Both the position numbers and the translations under genes were made by a program. The notes below the pieces were generated by a model. That model was not told the DNA's origin. It saw only the letters and a list, made by a program, of their open reading frames with translations, and did not search any database. 64,000 nt of DNA, taken from Corynebacterium sp. UBA2622. GTDB lineage: Bacteria > Actinomycetota > Actinomycetes > Mycobacteriales > Mycobacteriaceae. Location: positions 88,416-152,415 of the forward strand of contig NZ_DDJO01000009.1 of assembly GCF_002339505.1 (NCBI RefSeq), given 5' to 3'. Every line of letters begins with the position of its first letter. Position 1 is the first letter of the stretch. Of the stretch, positions 27,860-36,833 are shown piece after piece.

Positions 27860-29425
27860 ATGGCACAGTTCGACCGCACGAACCCGGCCCCGGGCACGGG
27901 GCCGCAGCCGGCCAATCCGCTGCGCCCGTCCGATGACACCCGCCTGCCGCGCATCGCCGGCCCCTCCGGGTTGGTGATCTTTGGCGTGACGGGCGACCTC
28001 GCCCGGAAGAAGCTCCTGCCGGCCCTGTACGACCTGGCCAACCGCGGCCTGCTGCCCGCCGGGTTCACGCTCGTCGGGTTCGGCCGGCGGGAGTGGACCG
28101 ACCGGGACTTCCGGGACTACGTGCGGGGGGCCGTCGAAAAGCGCTCGCGCACGCGCTTCAACGACAACGTCTGGGAGCGCCTCTCGGAGGGCATGCACTT
28201 CGTGCAGGGTGCTTTCGGCGACGACGGCGCCTTCGACAACCTGGCGGGGCTCCTGGGGGAGATGGACCGCACCCGCGGAACCGCCGGAAACTGGGCCTAC
28301 TATCTCTCCGTGCCCCCGGACTTCTTCTCCGCCGTGATCCACCAGCTGGACCGTTCGGGGATGGCGGAAGCCGGTGAAAACCAGTGGCGGCGCGTGGTGA
28401 TCGAGAAACCGTTCGGGCACGACGCCGAGTCCGCGCGCGAGCTTAACGAGGTGGTCAACCAGGTCTTCCCCGAGCACGCGGTGTTCCGCATCGACCACTA
28501 CCTGGGCAAGGAGACCGTGCAGAACATTCTGGCGCTGCGCTTCGCCAACCAGCTTTTCGAGCCGATCTGGAACAACCACTACATCGACCACGTGCAGATC
28601 ACCATGGCCGAGGACATCGGCCTGGGCGGGCGCGCCGGCTACTACGACGGGATCGGCGCCGCACGAGACGTGATCCAGAACCACCTCATCCAGCTCATGG
28701 CGCTGGTGGCGATGGAGGAGCCCGCGTCCTTCTCCCCGCGCCAGTTGAAGGCCGAGAAGCTCAAGGTTCTGCGCGCAACGTTCCCCGTCGAGCCCTTCGA
28801 CGAGACGACCGCGCGGGGGCAGTACGCGGCCGGGTGGCAGGGTTCGGAAAAGGTCCCCGGGCTGCGGGAGGAGGAGGGTTTCGACCCGGCCTCGACCACC
28901 GAGACCTTCGCCGCCTGCACCCTGCAGATCAACTCCCGGCGCTGGGCGGGGGTGCCCTTCTACCTGCGCACCGGCAAGCGCCTCGGCCGACGCGTCACGG
29001 AGATTGCGCTCGTGCTCAAGCGACCGCCCTACCAGCCGTTCCAGCCCGGGCAGACCGAGTCGCTGACCAACAACGCCGTGGTGCTGCGCATCCAGCCCGA
29101 CGAGGGAGTGCTCATGCGTTTCGGGTCGAAGGTCCCCGGGTCGACAATGGAGGTGCGCGACGTGAACATGAACTTCTCCTATTCCGAGGCTTTCACCGAG
29201 CAGTCCCCGGAGGCCTACGAGCGTCTCATCCTCGACGCGCTTCTGGACGAGTCGAGTCTCTTCCCCACCAACGAGGAGGTGGAGCGCAGCTGGGAGATCC
29301 TCGACCCCGTCCTGGAGCATTGGGCCGCGCACGGGAGGCCGGAGGACTACCCGGCGGGCACCTGGGGGCCCGAATCCGCCGACCGGATGCTCGGGGCCAC
29401 CGGGCGCGTCTGGCGCAGGCCGTAG
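27860..29425 (+). CDS. zwf: Glucose-6-phosphate 1-dehydrogenase
   Basis: 521 residues from ATG 27860, with GAGAGG upstream; the open frame upstream of it lies inside tal. The NADP site is GVTGDLARKKLLPALYDLA (near residue 42) and the substrate site is RIDHYLGKE (near residue 210). An N-terminal tail of about 35 residues (MAQFDRTNPAPGTG) is common in corynebacteria. It makes 6-phosphogluconolactone and NADPH. It pairs with OpcA, encoded next. Confidence 0.96.
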   Translation: MAQFDRTNPAPGTGPQPANPLRPSDDTRLPRIAGPSGLVIFGVTGDLARKKLLPALYDLANRGLLPAGFTLVGFGRREWTDRDFRDYVRGAVEKRSRTRFNDNVWERLSEGMHFVQGAFGDDGAFDNLAGLLGEMDRTRGTAGNWAYYLSVPPDFFSAVIHQLDRSGMAEAGENQWRRVVIEKPFGHDAESARELNEVVNQVFPEHAVFRIDHYLGKETVQNILALRFANQLFEPIWNNHYIDHVQITMAEDIGLGGRAGYYDGIGAARDVIQNHLIQLMALVAMEEPASFSPRQLKAEKLKVLRATFPVEPFDETTARGQYAAGWQGSEKVPGLREEEGFDPASTTETFAACTLQINSRRWAGVPFYLRTGKRLGRRVTEIALVLKRPPYQPFQPGQTESLTNNAVVLRIQPDEGVLMRFGSKVPGSTMEVRDVNMNFSYSEAFTEQSPEAYERLILDALLDESSLFPTNEEVERSWEILDPVLEHWAAHGRPEDYPAGTWGPESADRMLGATGRVWRRP

Positions 29426-29442
29426 AAGGGACGGAGCCGAGC

Positions 29443-30375
29443 ATGAAGATCACCTTGAACAACACCTCCACGAGGGAGATCGCGGAGTCGCTCCTGCACG
29501 GCCAGGAGCTGTTCTCCCTGGCCACGGGGCGGGTGCTGACGCTGCTGGTTGTGGCGCGGGCGAGCGACGACCTCGACTCGGTCCTCCTCACGGTGCGGGA
29601 GGCCACCCGGGAACACCCCGCGCGCGTCCTCGTCCTCGTCTGCGGCGACCCTGCCGCGGCGACGTCCATCGACGCCGAGGTGGTTCTCACCGCCGAGGCG
29701 GGCGCCTCCGAGATGGTCGTGATGCACCTCGCCGGGGAGCTCGTTGGACACCCCGCCTCCGTCGTCACCCCCCTCCTCCTGCCCGACACGCCCATTGTCG
29801 CCTGGTGGCCCACCGCCGCTCCGACCACGCCGGCGGACTCCCCGCTCGGCGTCATCGCCCAGCGCCGCATCACCGATGCCTCCCGCGAGGACCCCGGCTC
29901 CGCCCTCCTGCGGTTGAACGGGGGCTACGCGGCCGGGGATTCGGACATGATGTGGTCGCGCATCACCATGTGGCGGGGCAACGTCGCCGCCGCCCTCGAC
30001 CACAACCCGGGGGCGGCGATCCGCTCGGTGCGCATTATCGGGCCCGCCGACGACCCGAGCGTCGACCTCGCAGCCGGCTGGCTGGCGAGCTGTCTCCGCG
30101 TCGATGTCGAGCGCCGCTTCACCACCGGGCGCTGTCCCATCGTGCGTAATGTGCCCATTACCGAGCTCGTCATCGAGCGCGACGACGGTGCCGTGACCGT
30201 CTCCGTCATTGACGAGCGCACCGTCCGCGTGTCCTCGCCCGGCCTGCCCGACTCCCACGTCGCCATGACCGCGCGCACTGACGCCGAATGCCTCGCTGAG
30301 GAGCTGCGCCACCTCGACCCCGACACCGCCTACGCCCGCGCGCTCGCGGGCCTGGAGCACGTGATCACCCCCTGA
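29443..30375 (+). CDS. opcA: Glucose-6-phosphate dehydrogenase assembly protein OpcA
   Basis: 310 residues, with the typical start MKITLNNTSTREIAESLL and PDTPIVAWWP in the middle. In corynebacteria and cyanobacteria OpcA is needed for full activity of Zwf. The start is 17 bases after zwf. Family length and order are normal. Confidence 0.95.
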   Translation: MKITLNNTSTREIAESLLHGQELFSLATGRVLTLLVVARASDDLDSVLLTVREATREHPARVLVLVCGDPAAATSIDAEVVLTAEAGASEMVVMHLAGELVGHPASVVTPLLLPDTPIVAWWPTAAPTTPADSPLGVIAQRRITDASREDPGSALLRLNGGYAAGDSDMMWSRITMWRGNVAAALDHNPGAAIRSVRIIGPADDPSVDLAAGWLASCLRVDVERRFTTGRCPIVRNVPITELVIERDDGAVTVSVIDERTVRVSSPGLPDSHVAMTARTDAECLAEELRHLDPDTAYARALAGLEHVITP

Positions 30376-30395
30376 CCTGAAAGGACGCGCCCGCC

Positions 30396-31121
30396 ATGGT
30401 CGACGTTTCCACCCATCCCGACCGCGCATCGCTTGTCGACGACGCCGCCACCCGCCTCACCGAGCTTTTGGCCACCATCCATTCCAACCCCGCGGGCGGT
30501 GTCAACGGCGACGGCGACGCGCGCGTGGTGGTCACGGGCGGAACCGCCGGCGTGGAACTGCTCCGCGCGTTAAGGGAACGCAGCATCGACTGGTCGCGCG
30601 TGCACGTTTTCTTCGGCGATGAGCGCAACGTGCCCGTGAGCGACTCGGATTCGAACGAGGGGCAGGCCCGCGCGGCACTTCTCTCCCACATTCCGATTCC
30701 CGTCGACCACGTCCACGGGTATGCGCTCACCGGTGGGGAGATGGAGGCCGCGGTGGAGCGCTACGGCGACACGCTGGGGCGCCTCGCCCCGCGGGGCTTC
30801 GACCTGCATTTGCTGGGCGTGGGCGAGGAGGGCCACATCAACTCCCTCTTCCCCCACTCCCCGGCCCTGGCGGAGCGCGAGCGCCTGGTGGTCTCTGTCA
30901 GCGACTCCCCGAAGCCGCCCGCGGAACGGGTGACGTTGACCCTCCCCGCACTGGAGAGGTCCGAGCGGGTGTGGTTCCTTGTTTCGGGAGAGGAAAAAGC
31001 GCGGGCGGCCGGACAGATCGCCCGGGGTGGGGACCCGGCGCAGTGGCCCGCCGCCGCAGCGCGCGGGCGACGCGAGACCGTCCTGTTCATCACGGATGAT
31101 GCCGCGGGCGAGCTGCGTTAA
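30396..31121 (+). CDS. pgl: 6-phosphogluconolactonase
   Basis: 241 residues. The family motifs VFFGDERNVP (near residue 70) and LLGVGEEGHINSLFPHSP (near residue 140) are intact. It hydrolyses the lactone made by Zwf. It ends the pentose-phosphate operon, followed by a strong terminator. In C. glutamicum ppc lies between this point and secG; it is not here. Confidence 0.95.
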   Translation: MVDVSTHPDRASLVDDAATRLTELLATIHSNPAGGVNGDGDARVVVTGGTAGVELLRALRERSIDWSRVHVFFGDERNVPVSDSDSNEGQARAALLSHIPIPVDHVHGYALTGGEMEAAVERYGDTLGRLAPRGFDLHLLGVGEEGHINSLFPHSPALAERERLVVSVSDSPKPPAERVTLTLPALERSERVWFLVSGEEKARAAGQIARGGDPAQWPAAAARGRRETVLFITDDAAGELR

Positions 31122-31134
31122 CCCTCGCCGCGGC

Positions 31135-31170
31135 CAAAGGCCCCCGCCCGAAACCGGGCGGGGGCCTTTG
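31135..31170. terminator. Strong terminator between pgl and secG
   Basis: A perfect 16-base stem, CAAAGGCCCCCGCCCG and its complement, with an AAAC loop. The outer part reads AAAGG/CCTTT, so it can act in both directions between the convergent pgl and secG genes. Confidence 0.9.
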
Positions 31171-31179
31171 GGGCGGTGC

Positions 31180-31416
31180 CTAGACCGAGAAGGACTGGGC
31201 CAGGTTCAGCCCGATGATGCACGTGATCCAGATGACGCCGATGATGATGGTGTATCGGTCCAGGTTCTTCTCGACGATCGTCGAACCGGAAAGGTTGGAC
31301 TGAACGCCACCACCGAAGAGACTGGAAAGGCCACCGCCCTTGCCCTTGTGCAGCAGGACGAAGACCGACATCAGGACCGATGCGATCACCAGGATGATCT
31401 GAAGGGCCAGAACCAT
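31180..31416 (-). CDS. secG: Preprotein translocase subunit SecG
   Basis: 78 residues with two membrane helices and the conserved LLHKGKGGGLSSLFGGG loop between them. It is an accessory part of the SecYEG channel. It lies at the end of the gap-pgk-tpi series on the minus strand, as in other corynebacteria, 54 bases after tpiA. Confidence 0.95.
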   Translation of the reverse strand: MVLALQIILVIASVLMSVFVLLHKGKGGGLSSLFGGGVQSNLSGSTIVEKNLDRYTIIIGVIWITCIIGLNLAQSFSV

Positions 31417-31470
31417 GTGGGATGTTCCTCCACTTTCTTCGGAAGCTTAACCTGACTCAGCGTACACCAT

Positions 31471-32253
31471 CTATTTCACGGAGTTGGCCGCCGCCGCCGC
31501 GAGTCGGGCGAAGTCCTGCCCGTCGAGGGAGGCGCCGCCCACCAGGCCGCCGTCGACATCCGCCTCCGCAATGATCTCGCCTACGGTCTCCGTCTTCACG
31601 GAACCCCCGTAAAGGATCCGGGTGCCGGCGGCCGTCTCGGCGTCGGAAAGCTCGGCGAGCACACCACGGATGGCGCGGCACACTTCCTGCGCGTCCGCGG
31701 CCGACGCGACCTTGCCGGTGCCAATCGCCCACACGGGTTCGTAGGCGATGACGATGCGGGACAGCTCGGCGGCGCCCAGGCCGGCGAGGGACTCCCGCGT
31801 CTGCGCGACGACGTAGTCGACGTGGCGGCCCTCCTCGCGGACCTCAAGGGGCTCGCCGACGCAGACGATGGGGCTCATCCCGTGCTCCAGTGCCTTCTTG
31901 GCCTTGGCGGCAACGAGACCGTTGTCCTCGCCGTGGTACTCGCGGCGCTCCGAGTGGCCGACAACCACCCAGGAGCAGCCGAGCTTTTCCAGCATGGAGG
32001 CGGAGATCTCCCCGGTGTAGGCGCCGTTGTCGTGCGCCGAAACATCCTGCGCACCGTAGGTGATGGCGAGCTTGTCACCCTCGACCAGGGTCTGCACGGA
32101 GCGCAGATCCGTGAAGGGGACGATCAGGGCGACGTCGACGTACTCGTAGCCCTCCTTGGGAAAGGCGAACGCGAAGCGCTGGGCACTGGAGATGGCCTCG
32201 AGGTGGTCGTGGTTCATCTTCCAGTTGCCCGCGATGAGGGGTGTGCGTGCCAT
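31471..32253 (-). CDS. tpiA: Triose-phosphate isomerase
   Basis: 260 residues with GNWKMN near the start, the catalytic His in GHSERREYHGE (near residue 102) and the catalytic Glu in AYEPVWAIGTGK (near residue 174). Phosphate-binding GGSVK is near residue 220. The protein is full length. It starts 20 bases after pgk, on the same transcript. Confidence 0.97.
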   Translation of the reverse strand: MARTPLIAGNWKMNHDHLEAISSAQRFAFAFPKEGYEYVDVALIVPFTDLRSVQTLVEGDKLAITYGAQDVSAHDNGAYTGEISASMLEKLGCSWVVVGHSERREYHGEDNGLVAAKAKKALEHGMSPIVCVGEPLEVREEGRHVDYVVAQTRESLAGLGAAELSRIVIAYEPVWAIGTGKVASAADAQEVCRAIRGVLAELSDAETAAGTRILYGGSVKTETVGEIIAEADVDGGLVGGASLDGQDFARLAAAAANSVK

Positions 32254-32273
32254 GGTGGACTCCTTTGCTTGCT

Positions 32274-33491
32274 CTACTCGCTGACGACGGTCACGCCCGG
32301 CAGTCCCTTGCCCTCGATGAGCTCGAGGGAGGCTCCGCCGCCGGTGGAGATGTGGGAGAACCCGTTCTCGTCGAGCCCCAGGGTGCGCACGGACGCGGCG
32401 GAGTCACCGCCGCCGACAACGGTGAAGGAACCGTTGTCCGCCGTTGCCGCGATCATCGCCTGGGCGACGGCCTTGGTGCCGTCCGCGAAGTTCGGGAACT
32501 CGAAGACGCCCATCGGGCCGTTCCAGAACACCGTCTTGGAGTCCTTGATGGCCTCCGCGTAGTTCTTCGCCGTCTCCGGGCCGATGTCGAGGGACATCCA
32601 CCCCTCCGGAATGTCATCCAGGCCGACGATCTTCTTCTCCGCGTTCTTGTCGAACTCGGGCGCGACCGCGAGGTCGACCGGGAGGAGGAGCTTGTCACCG
32701 TAGCGTTCGAGCAGCTCGCGGCAGGTCTCCACCATGTCCTCCTGCAGGAGGGACTTCTGCACGTTGTGGCCCTGCGCGGCGAGGAAGGTGTAGCACATGC
32801 CGCCGCCGATGATGACCCTGTCCGCCTTCTCGGCGAGCGCCTCGATCACACCCAGCTTGTCGGAGACCTTGGAGCCGCCGAGAACGACCACGTACGGGTG
32901 GGAGGGGTTGTCCTTCACGCTGCGCAGCGCCTCAACCTCCTTCTCCACGAGGTAGCCCGCGTAGGCGGGGAGATCCTTGGCGACATCGAAGACGGAGGCC
33001 TGCTTGCGGTGCACGACACCGAAGCCGTCGGAGACGAACGCCCCGTTATCGGCCGCGAGGTCGGCGAGCTCCCGGGCGAAGGCGGCGCGCTCCGCCTCGT
33101 CCTTGGAGGTCTCGCGGGCGTCGAAACGGACGTTCTCGAGCAGGAGGATTTCTCCCTCGTTGAGCCCGTTCGCGCGCTCGTGGGCATCCTCGCCGCTGAC
33201 GTCACCGGCGAGGGCGACGAACTGTCCGAGCCTCTCGGACAGCGCCTCGGCCACGGGCTTGAGGGAAAATTCCGGCTTCACCTCACCCTTCGGGCGGCCG
33301 AGGTGGGCCATGACGATGACCTTCGCTCCGCCCTCGAGAAGCGCCTTGAGGGTCGGCAGTGAGGCGTCGATGCGCCCGGGGTCGGTGATGTTGCCCTCAT
33401 CGTCCAACGGGACGTTGAAGTCGGAGCGCACCAGGATGTGGCGGCCGTCGACGCCGTCGTCGAGAAGCTGCTGCAGGGTCTTCAGAGCCAT
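32274..33491 (-). CDS. pgk: Phosphoglycerate kinase
   Basis: 405 residues. The substrate region RSDFNVPLD is near residue 23, and the hinge and nucleotide part GGGMC and WNGPMGVFEF, with GGGDSAASV near the end, are all present. It makes ATP from 1,3-bisphosphoglycerate. A hairpin with a T-tail separates it from gap, so pgk may also have its own promoter or rely on read-through. Confidence 0.97.
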   Translation of the reverse strand: MALKTLQQLLDDGVDGRHILVRSDFNVPLDDEGNITDPGRIDASLPTLKALLEGGAKVIVMAHLGRPKGEVKPEFSLKPVAEALSERLGQFVALAGDVSGEDAHERANGLNEGEILLLENVRFDARETSKDEAERAAFARELADLAADNGAFVSDGFGVVHRKQASVFDVAKDLPAYAGYLVEKEVEALRSVKDNPSHPYVVVLGGSKVSDKLGVIEALAEKADRVIIGGGMCYTFLAAQGHNVQKSLLQEDMVETCRELLERYGDKLLLPVDLAVAPEFDKNAEKKIVGLDDIPEGWMSLDIGPETAKNYAEAIKDSKTVFWNGPMGVFEFPNFADGTKAVAQAMIAATADNGSFTVVGGGDSAASVRTLGLDENGFSHISTGGGASLELIEGKGLPGVTVVSE

Positions 33492-33529
33492 CTAGATCTC
33501 CTTGTTGTCGGGTGGAATGGGTGGAGCCG

Positions 33530-33556
33530 AAAAAGGGCGGGGCCGCAGCCCCGCCC
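33530..33556 (-). terminator. Terminator between gap and pgk
   Basis: On the minus strand GGGCGGGG pairs with CCCCGCCC around a 6-base loop and is followed by a TTTTT run, a classic intrinsic terminator directly after the gap stop codon. It probably reduces transcription of pgk-tpi-secG relative to gap. Confidence 0.75.
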
Positions 33557-33562
33557 CGTGGA

Positions 33563-34576
33563 TTACTTGAGCTTCTCGGCGACCGTGCGGGTGAGGCGGA
33601 TGTACTGCTCGGTGTAGCCCCACTCGTTGTCGTACCAGGAGATGATCTTCAGCAGGTTGCCGTCGATGACCTTCGTCATGCCGGCATCGAAGATGGCGCC
33701 CTCGTGAGCCCCGATGATGTCGGAGGAGACGATCGGGTCCTCGGTGTAGCGCAGGGCCTGACCGAACTTGGGGTCGGAGGCGGCCTCCTTGACGGCGGCG
33801 TTGACCTCCTCGACGGTGACATCCTTGCTCAGCGCCACGGTGAGGTCGGTGGCGGAGCCGGTGATGGTGGGCACGCGCATCGCGAAACCGTCCAGCTTGC
33901 CCTGGAGGTTCGGGAGGACCAGTGCCACCGCCTTGGCGGCGCCGGTGGTGGTCGGCACAATGTTCTGCGCGGCGGCACGGGCGCGGCGGAGGTCCTTGTG
34001 GGGAGCGTCCTGCAGGCGCTGGTCGCCGGTGTAGGCGTGGATGGTGGTCATGAGGCCGGAGACGATGCCGAACTTCTCGTCGATGACCTTGGCCACCGGG
34101 GCGAGGGAGTTGGTGGTGCAGGAGGCGGCGGAGATGATGGTCTCCTCGCCGGTGTAGTCGTCGTCGTTGACACCCCAGACGTAGGTTCCGTCGACGTTCT
34201 TGCCCGGAGCGGAGATGATGACCTTCTTGGCGCCGGCGTCGATGTGCGCCTTGGCGTCCTCGCCCGTGCGGAACTTGCCGGTGCACTCGAGGACGATGTC
34301 CACGCCAGCGTCACCCCACGCGAGGTTGGCCGGGTCCTTCTCGGCGGAGACCTCGATGCGCCTGCCGTCGATGGTGATGGACTGCTCGTCGTACTCGACG
34401 TCGCGGCCGAGCGGGCCGAACGCGGTGTCGTACTTGGTCAGGTGGGCGAGCGTCTTGTTGTCGGTGAGGTCGTTGATCTTCACCACCTCGAGCTCGTCCG
34501 AGTACTTCTCGAGGATAACGCGCAGGGATGCGCGGCCGATACGTCCGAAGCCGTTGATGCCGATACGGGTAGTCAC
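33563..34576 (-). CDS. gap: Glyceraldehyde-3-phosphate dehydrogenase
   Basis: 337 residues from the GTG at 34576 (VTTRIGINGFGRIGR), which has AAGGAG about 8 bases upstream; the open frame further upstream is leader. The catalytic Cys is in SAASCTTNSLAP (near residue 155), with the His in TTIHAYTGDQ. It is the NAD-type glycolytic enzyme. It is the first gene of the gap-pgk-tpi-secG series. Confidence 0.97.
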   Translation of the reverse strand: MTTRIGINGFGRIGRASLRVILEKYSDELEVVKINDLTDNKTLAHLTKYDTAFGPLGRDVEYDEQSITIDGRRIEVSAEKDPANLAWGDAGVDIVLECTGKFRTGEDAKAHIDAGAKKVIISAPGKNVDGTYVWGVNDDDYTGEETIISAASCTTNSLAPVAKVIDEKFGIVSGLMTTIHAYTGDQRLQDAPHKDLRRARAAAQNIVPTTTGAAKAVALVLPNLQGKLDGFAMRVPTITGSATDLTVALSKDVTVEEVNAAVKEAASDPKFGQALRYTEDPIVSSDIIGAHEGAIFDAGMTKVIDGNLLKIISWYDNEWGYTEQYIRLTRTVAEKLK

Positions 34577-34713
34577 TAAATTTCTCCTTAGCGGTAGAAC
34601 GTTCGCGTGGGTTTCACGTGCTATCACGGAGACAAGAAGCGCGCCGGCGCGGGCGGGGCGCGGTAAAACGCCTCCCGGGCGCGCCCGGAAAGCTCCTTGG
34701 CTCGTCTGTTCCC

Positions 34714-34719
34714 AGTGTA
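34714..34719 (-). promoter_or_regulatory. Likely -10 box of the gap promoter
   Basis: Read on the minus strand, TACACT followed by GGGAACAG lies about 138 bases before the gap start. This gives a long leader that includes CG-rich repeats. No -35 element is clear. The call is based on similarity to the corynebacterial TANNNT box. Confidence 0.4.
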
Positions 34720-34776
34720 GCGGCGCGACCGGCACCTCGCAGAGCGCGCAGCCCGGCCCGGGGCCGGGGAGGAGGC

Positions 34777-35805
34777 CTATCCCTCCAGCTCGGAGGGGTA
34801 ATTAGACCCGGTGCTTGGCGAGTCCCCTTCCCCCGCCCCGGAGTCGAGCACCTCATGCGTGTCCGCGATGCCGAGCTCCTCGGCGCGCTTGTCCGCCAGC
34901 GAGAGCAACCGGCGAATCCGACCCGCCACCGCGTCCTTGGTCATCTGCGGGTCGGCCAGGCGGCCCAGCTCCTCCAGCGAGGCATGGCGGTACTCCACGC
35001 GCAGGTACCCGGCTTCGGCCAGGTGCTCTGGCACGTCGTCGCCGAGGATCTCCATCGCGCGCTCCACGCGGGCCGCCGCGGCCGCAGCCGCTTGGGCCGA
35101 GCGGCGGGTGTTGGCGTCGTCGAAGGTGGCCAGGCGCTGCCCGGTCTTGCTGCGCAGCTGTTTCGTGCGACGTTTCTCGTCCCACTCCAGCCGGGCGCGC
35201 GGCGCGCCCATCCTGCTCAGGAGCACCCCGATCGATTCGCCCTCGCGGATGTGCACCCGCTCGGCACCCCGGGTTTCCTTCGTCTTCGCACCGACCCCCA
35301 GGCGCCGCGCCAGCCCGACGAGGGCCAGCGCCGCCTCCTGGCAGGGGCTCAGCACCTCCAGGGCCGAGCTGCGGCCCGGCTCCGTCAGCGTGCCGCGGGC
35401 GAGGAACGCCCCCCGCCAGGCCGCCTCCACCTCGAGCATCGTGCCCGAAATAATCTGGCGCGGCATTCCCACCACGGGGTGGCCCGAGGAGGTCACCAGG
35501 CGCAGCCGGCGCACCGCCTCCCTCGCGCCCGATTCGACGCGGACCTGGTACGTCGTCTCGCGCGTGGCGGAACCCGGGGTGAGCGTCTGAATCCTCGATT
35601 CCACCCCACCCAGCTCGTCGAGGGCCGCCGCGAGCCGCTTGGCGACGCCCGGCTCGGCGAAGTCGGCGACGATCACCAGCCCGCGCGGGGTGGCCTCGTA
35701 CTCCGCGGCGAAGCGGATGAGGGCGGCGGCCTCGGCCATGCGGGCATCGAGGGAGGCGACGTCGACGCTCAGCAGCTCGTCCTTCACCTTCTGGGTCAGT
35801 GACAC
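34777..35805 (-). CDS. whiA: DNA-binding regulator WhiA
   Basis: 342 residues from GTG 35805 (VSLTQKVKDELLSVD), with AGGAGG about 7 bases upstream. The N-terminal two-thirds is the LAGLIDADG homing-endonuclease-like fold (RGAFLARGTLTEPGR near residue 130). The C-terminal helix-turn-helix has LGRLADPQMTKDAVAGRIRR near residue 290. WhiA controls division and sporulation genes in actinobacteria. It is in the conserved uvrC-rapZ-yvcK-whiA cluster. Confidence 0.94.
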   Translation of the reverse strand: MSLTQKVKDELLSVDVASLDARMAEAAALIRFAAEYEATPRGLVIVADFAEPGVAKRLAAALDELGGVESRIQTLTPGSATRETTYQVRVESGAREAVRRLRLVTSSGHPVVGMPRQIISGTMLEVEAAWRGAFLARGTLTEPGRSSALEVLSPCQEAALALVGLARRLGVGAKTKETRGAERVHIREGESIGVLLSRMGAPRARLEWDEKRRTKQLRSKTGQRLATFDDANTRRSAQAAAAAAARVERAMEILGDDVPEHLAEAGYLRVEYRHASLEELGRLADPQMTKDAVAGRIRRLLSLADKRAEELGIADTHEVLDSGAGEGDSPSTGSNYPSELEG

Positions 35806-35845
35806 CGCCGTACCTCCTGTGTGAGTCGTGAGAAACGTAGCAAGT

Positions 35846-36808
35846 CTAGCGGCCGTCGTAGAGGTCCAGAATCGCAGCCGCCACCTTGGCGGGATCGTGC
35901 CTGTTGACCACGCCGCCAACCTCGTCGGTGTGCACGTCCCTGTAGGCGATGCGCCCGCCGACGCTCTCCGCGGTGCGGCGCAGGTGGAGCCGCTCCCCCT
36001 CCGTCGGGCTGATGTGGTTGTCGGCGACGAAGTAGTCGACCTTCAGCGACGGCGCGTGCTGGGAAAAGACGTGGATGTGGCGCTCGGTGGTGAAACCCTG
36101 GGTCTCCCCCGCCTCCGGGGAGAGGTTGAGCAGGACCGTCACCATCGCGTCCGTCTCGTTCAGGGCCGTGACCACATCGGGGACCAGGAGGTGGGGAATG
36201 ACCGAGGAGAACCACGAACCGGGGCCGATGGTGACGATGTCCGCCTCCCTGATCGCGTCGATGACGAGCGGGTTCACGGGGGGGTTCTCCGGGAGCAGGC
36301 GCACGCGGCGGACGGTGCCCGGCGTGGTGGCCACCGCGACCTGGCCGCGCACGGAGCGGAGGACACGGGGGTCGTCGTCAAGGCCTGCGACGTCCGCCTC
36401 GATGTCCAGGGGCTGATTGCACACCGGTAGGACACGACCGGCCGAACGTGTCCACCGCGAGATGGTGTCCAGGGCCTCCTGTACGCTGCCGAGTTCCTCC
36501 GTGAGGCCGGCGATGAGGAAGTTGCCCAGGGCGTGGCCCGCCATCGCGCCGTGGCCGCCGAAGCGGTGCTGCAGGGTGGTGCGCCAGAGGTCTCCGTCGT
36601 CGTCGTCGCGGGAAAGGGCGGACAGGGCCATGCGCAGGTCGCCGGGCGGGATGATGCCCATCTCCCGGCGCAGGCGCCCGGAGGAGCCGCCGTCGTCGGC
36701 GACGGTGACCACGGCGTTGATGTCGTCCGCTCCCGCCTCGCGGGCGGCGAGGAGGGTCTGGTAGAGGCCGTGGCCGCCACCGAGGCAGGTGAAGGTGAGA
36801 GAGCTCAT
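35846..36808 (-). CDS. YvcK-family gluconeogenesis factor / CofD-like protein
   Basis: 320 residues from ATG 36808 (MSSLTFTCLGGGHGLYQTL). The GGGHG nucleotide-sugar-binding loop is at residue 10 and TVADDGGSSGRLRREMGI near residue 39. The proteins bind UDP-sugars and affect cell-wall and carbon metabolism. It follows rapZ by 25 bases, in the usual order. Confidence 0.92.
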   Translation of the reverse strand: MSSLTFTCLGGGHGLYQTLLAAREAGADDINAVVTVADDGGSSGRLRREMGIIPPGDLRMALSALSRDDDDGDLWRTTLQHRFGGHGAMAGHALGNFLIAGLTEELGSVQEALDTISRWTRSAGRVLPVCNQPLDIEADVAGLDDDPRVLRSVRGQVAVATTPGTVRRVRLLPENPPVNPLVIDAIREADIVTIGPGSWFSSVIPHLLVPDVVTALNETDAMVTVLLNLSPEAGETQGFTTERHIHVFSQHAPSLKVDYFVADNHISPTEGERLHLRRTAESVGGRIAYRDVHTDEVGGVVNRHDPAKVAAAILDLYDGR

Positions 36809-36833
36809 GTTTGTATCCAGGGGTCGGGGGCGG

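Noticed and set aside
25825..28068. 747-codon antisense frame over tkt-tal-zwf
   Set aside because: It crosses three recognised genes on the other strand and has no protein-like features.
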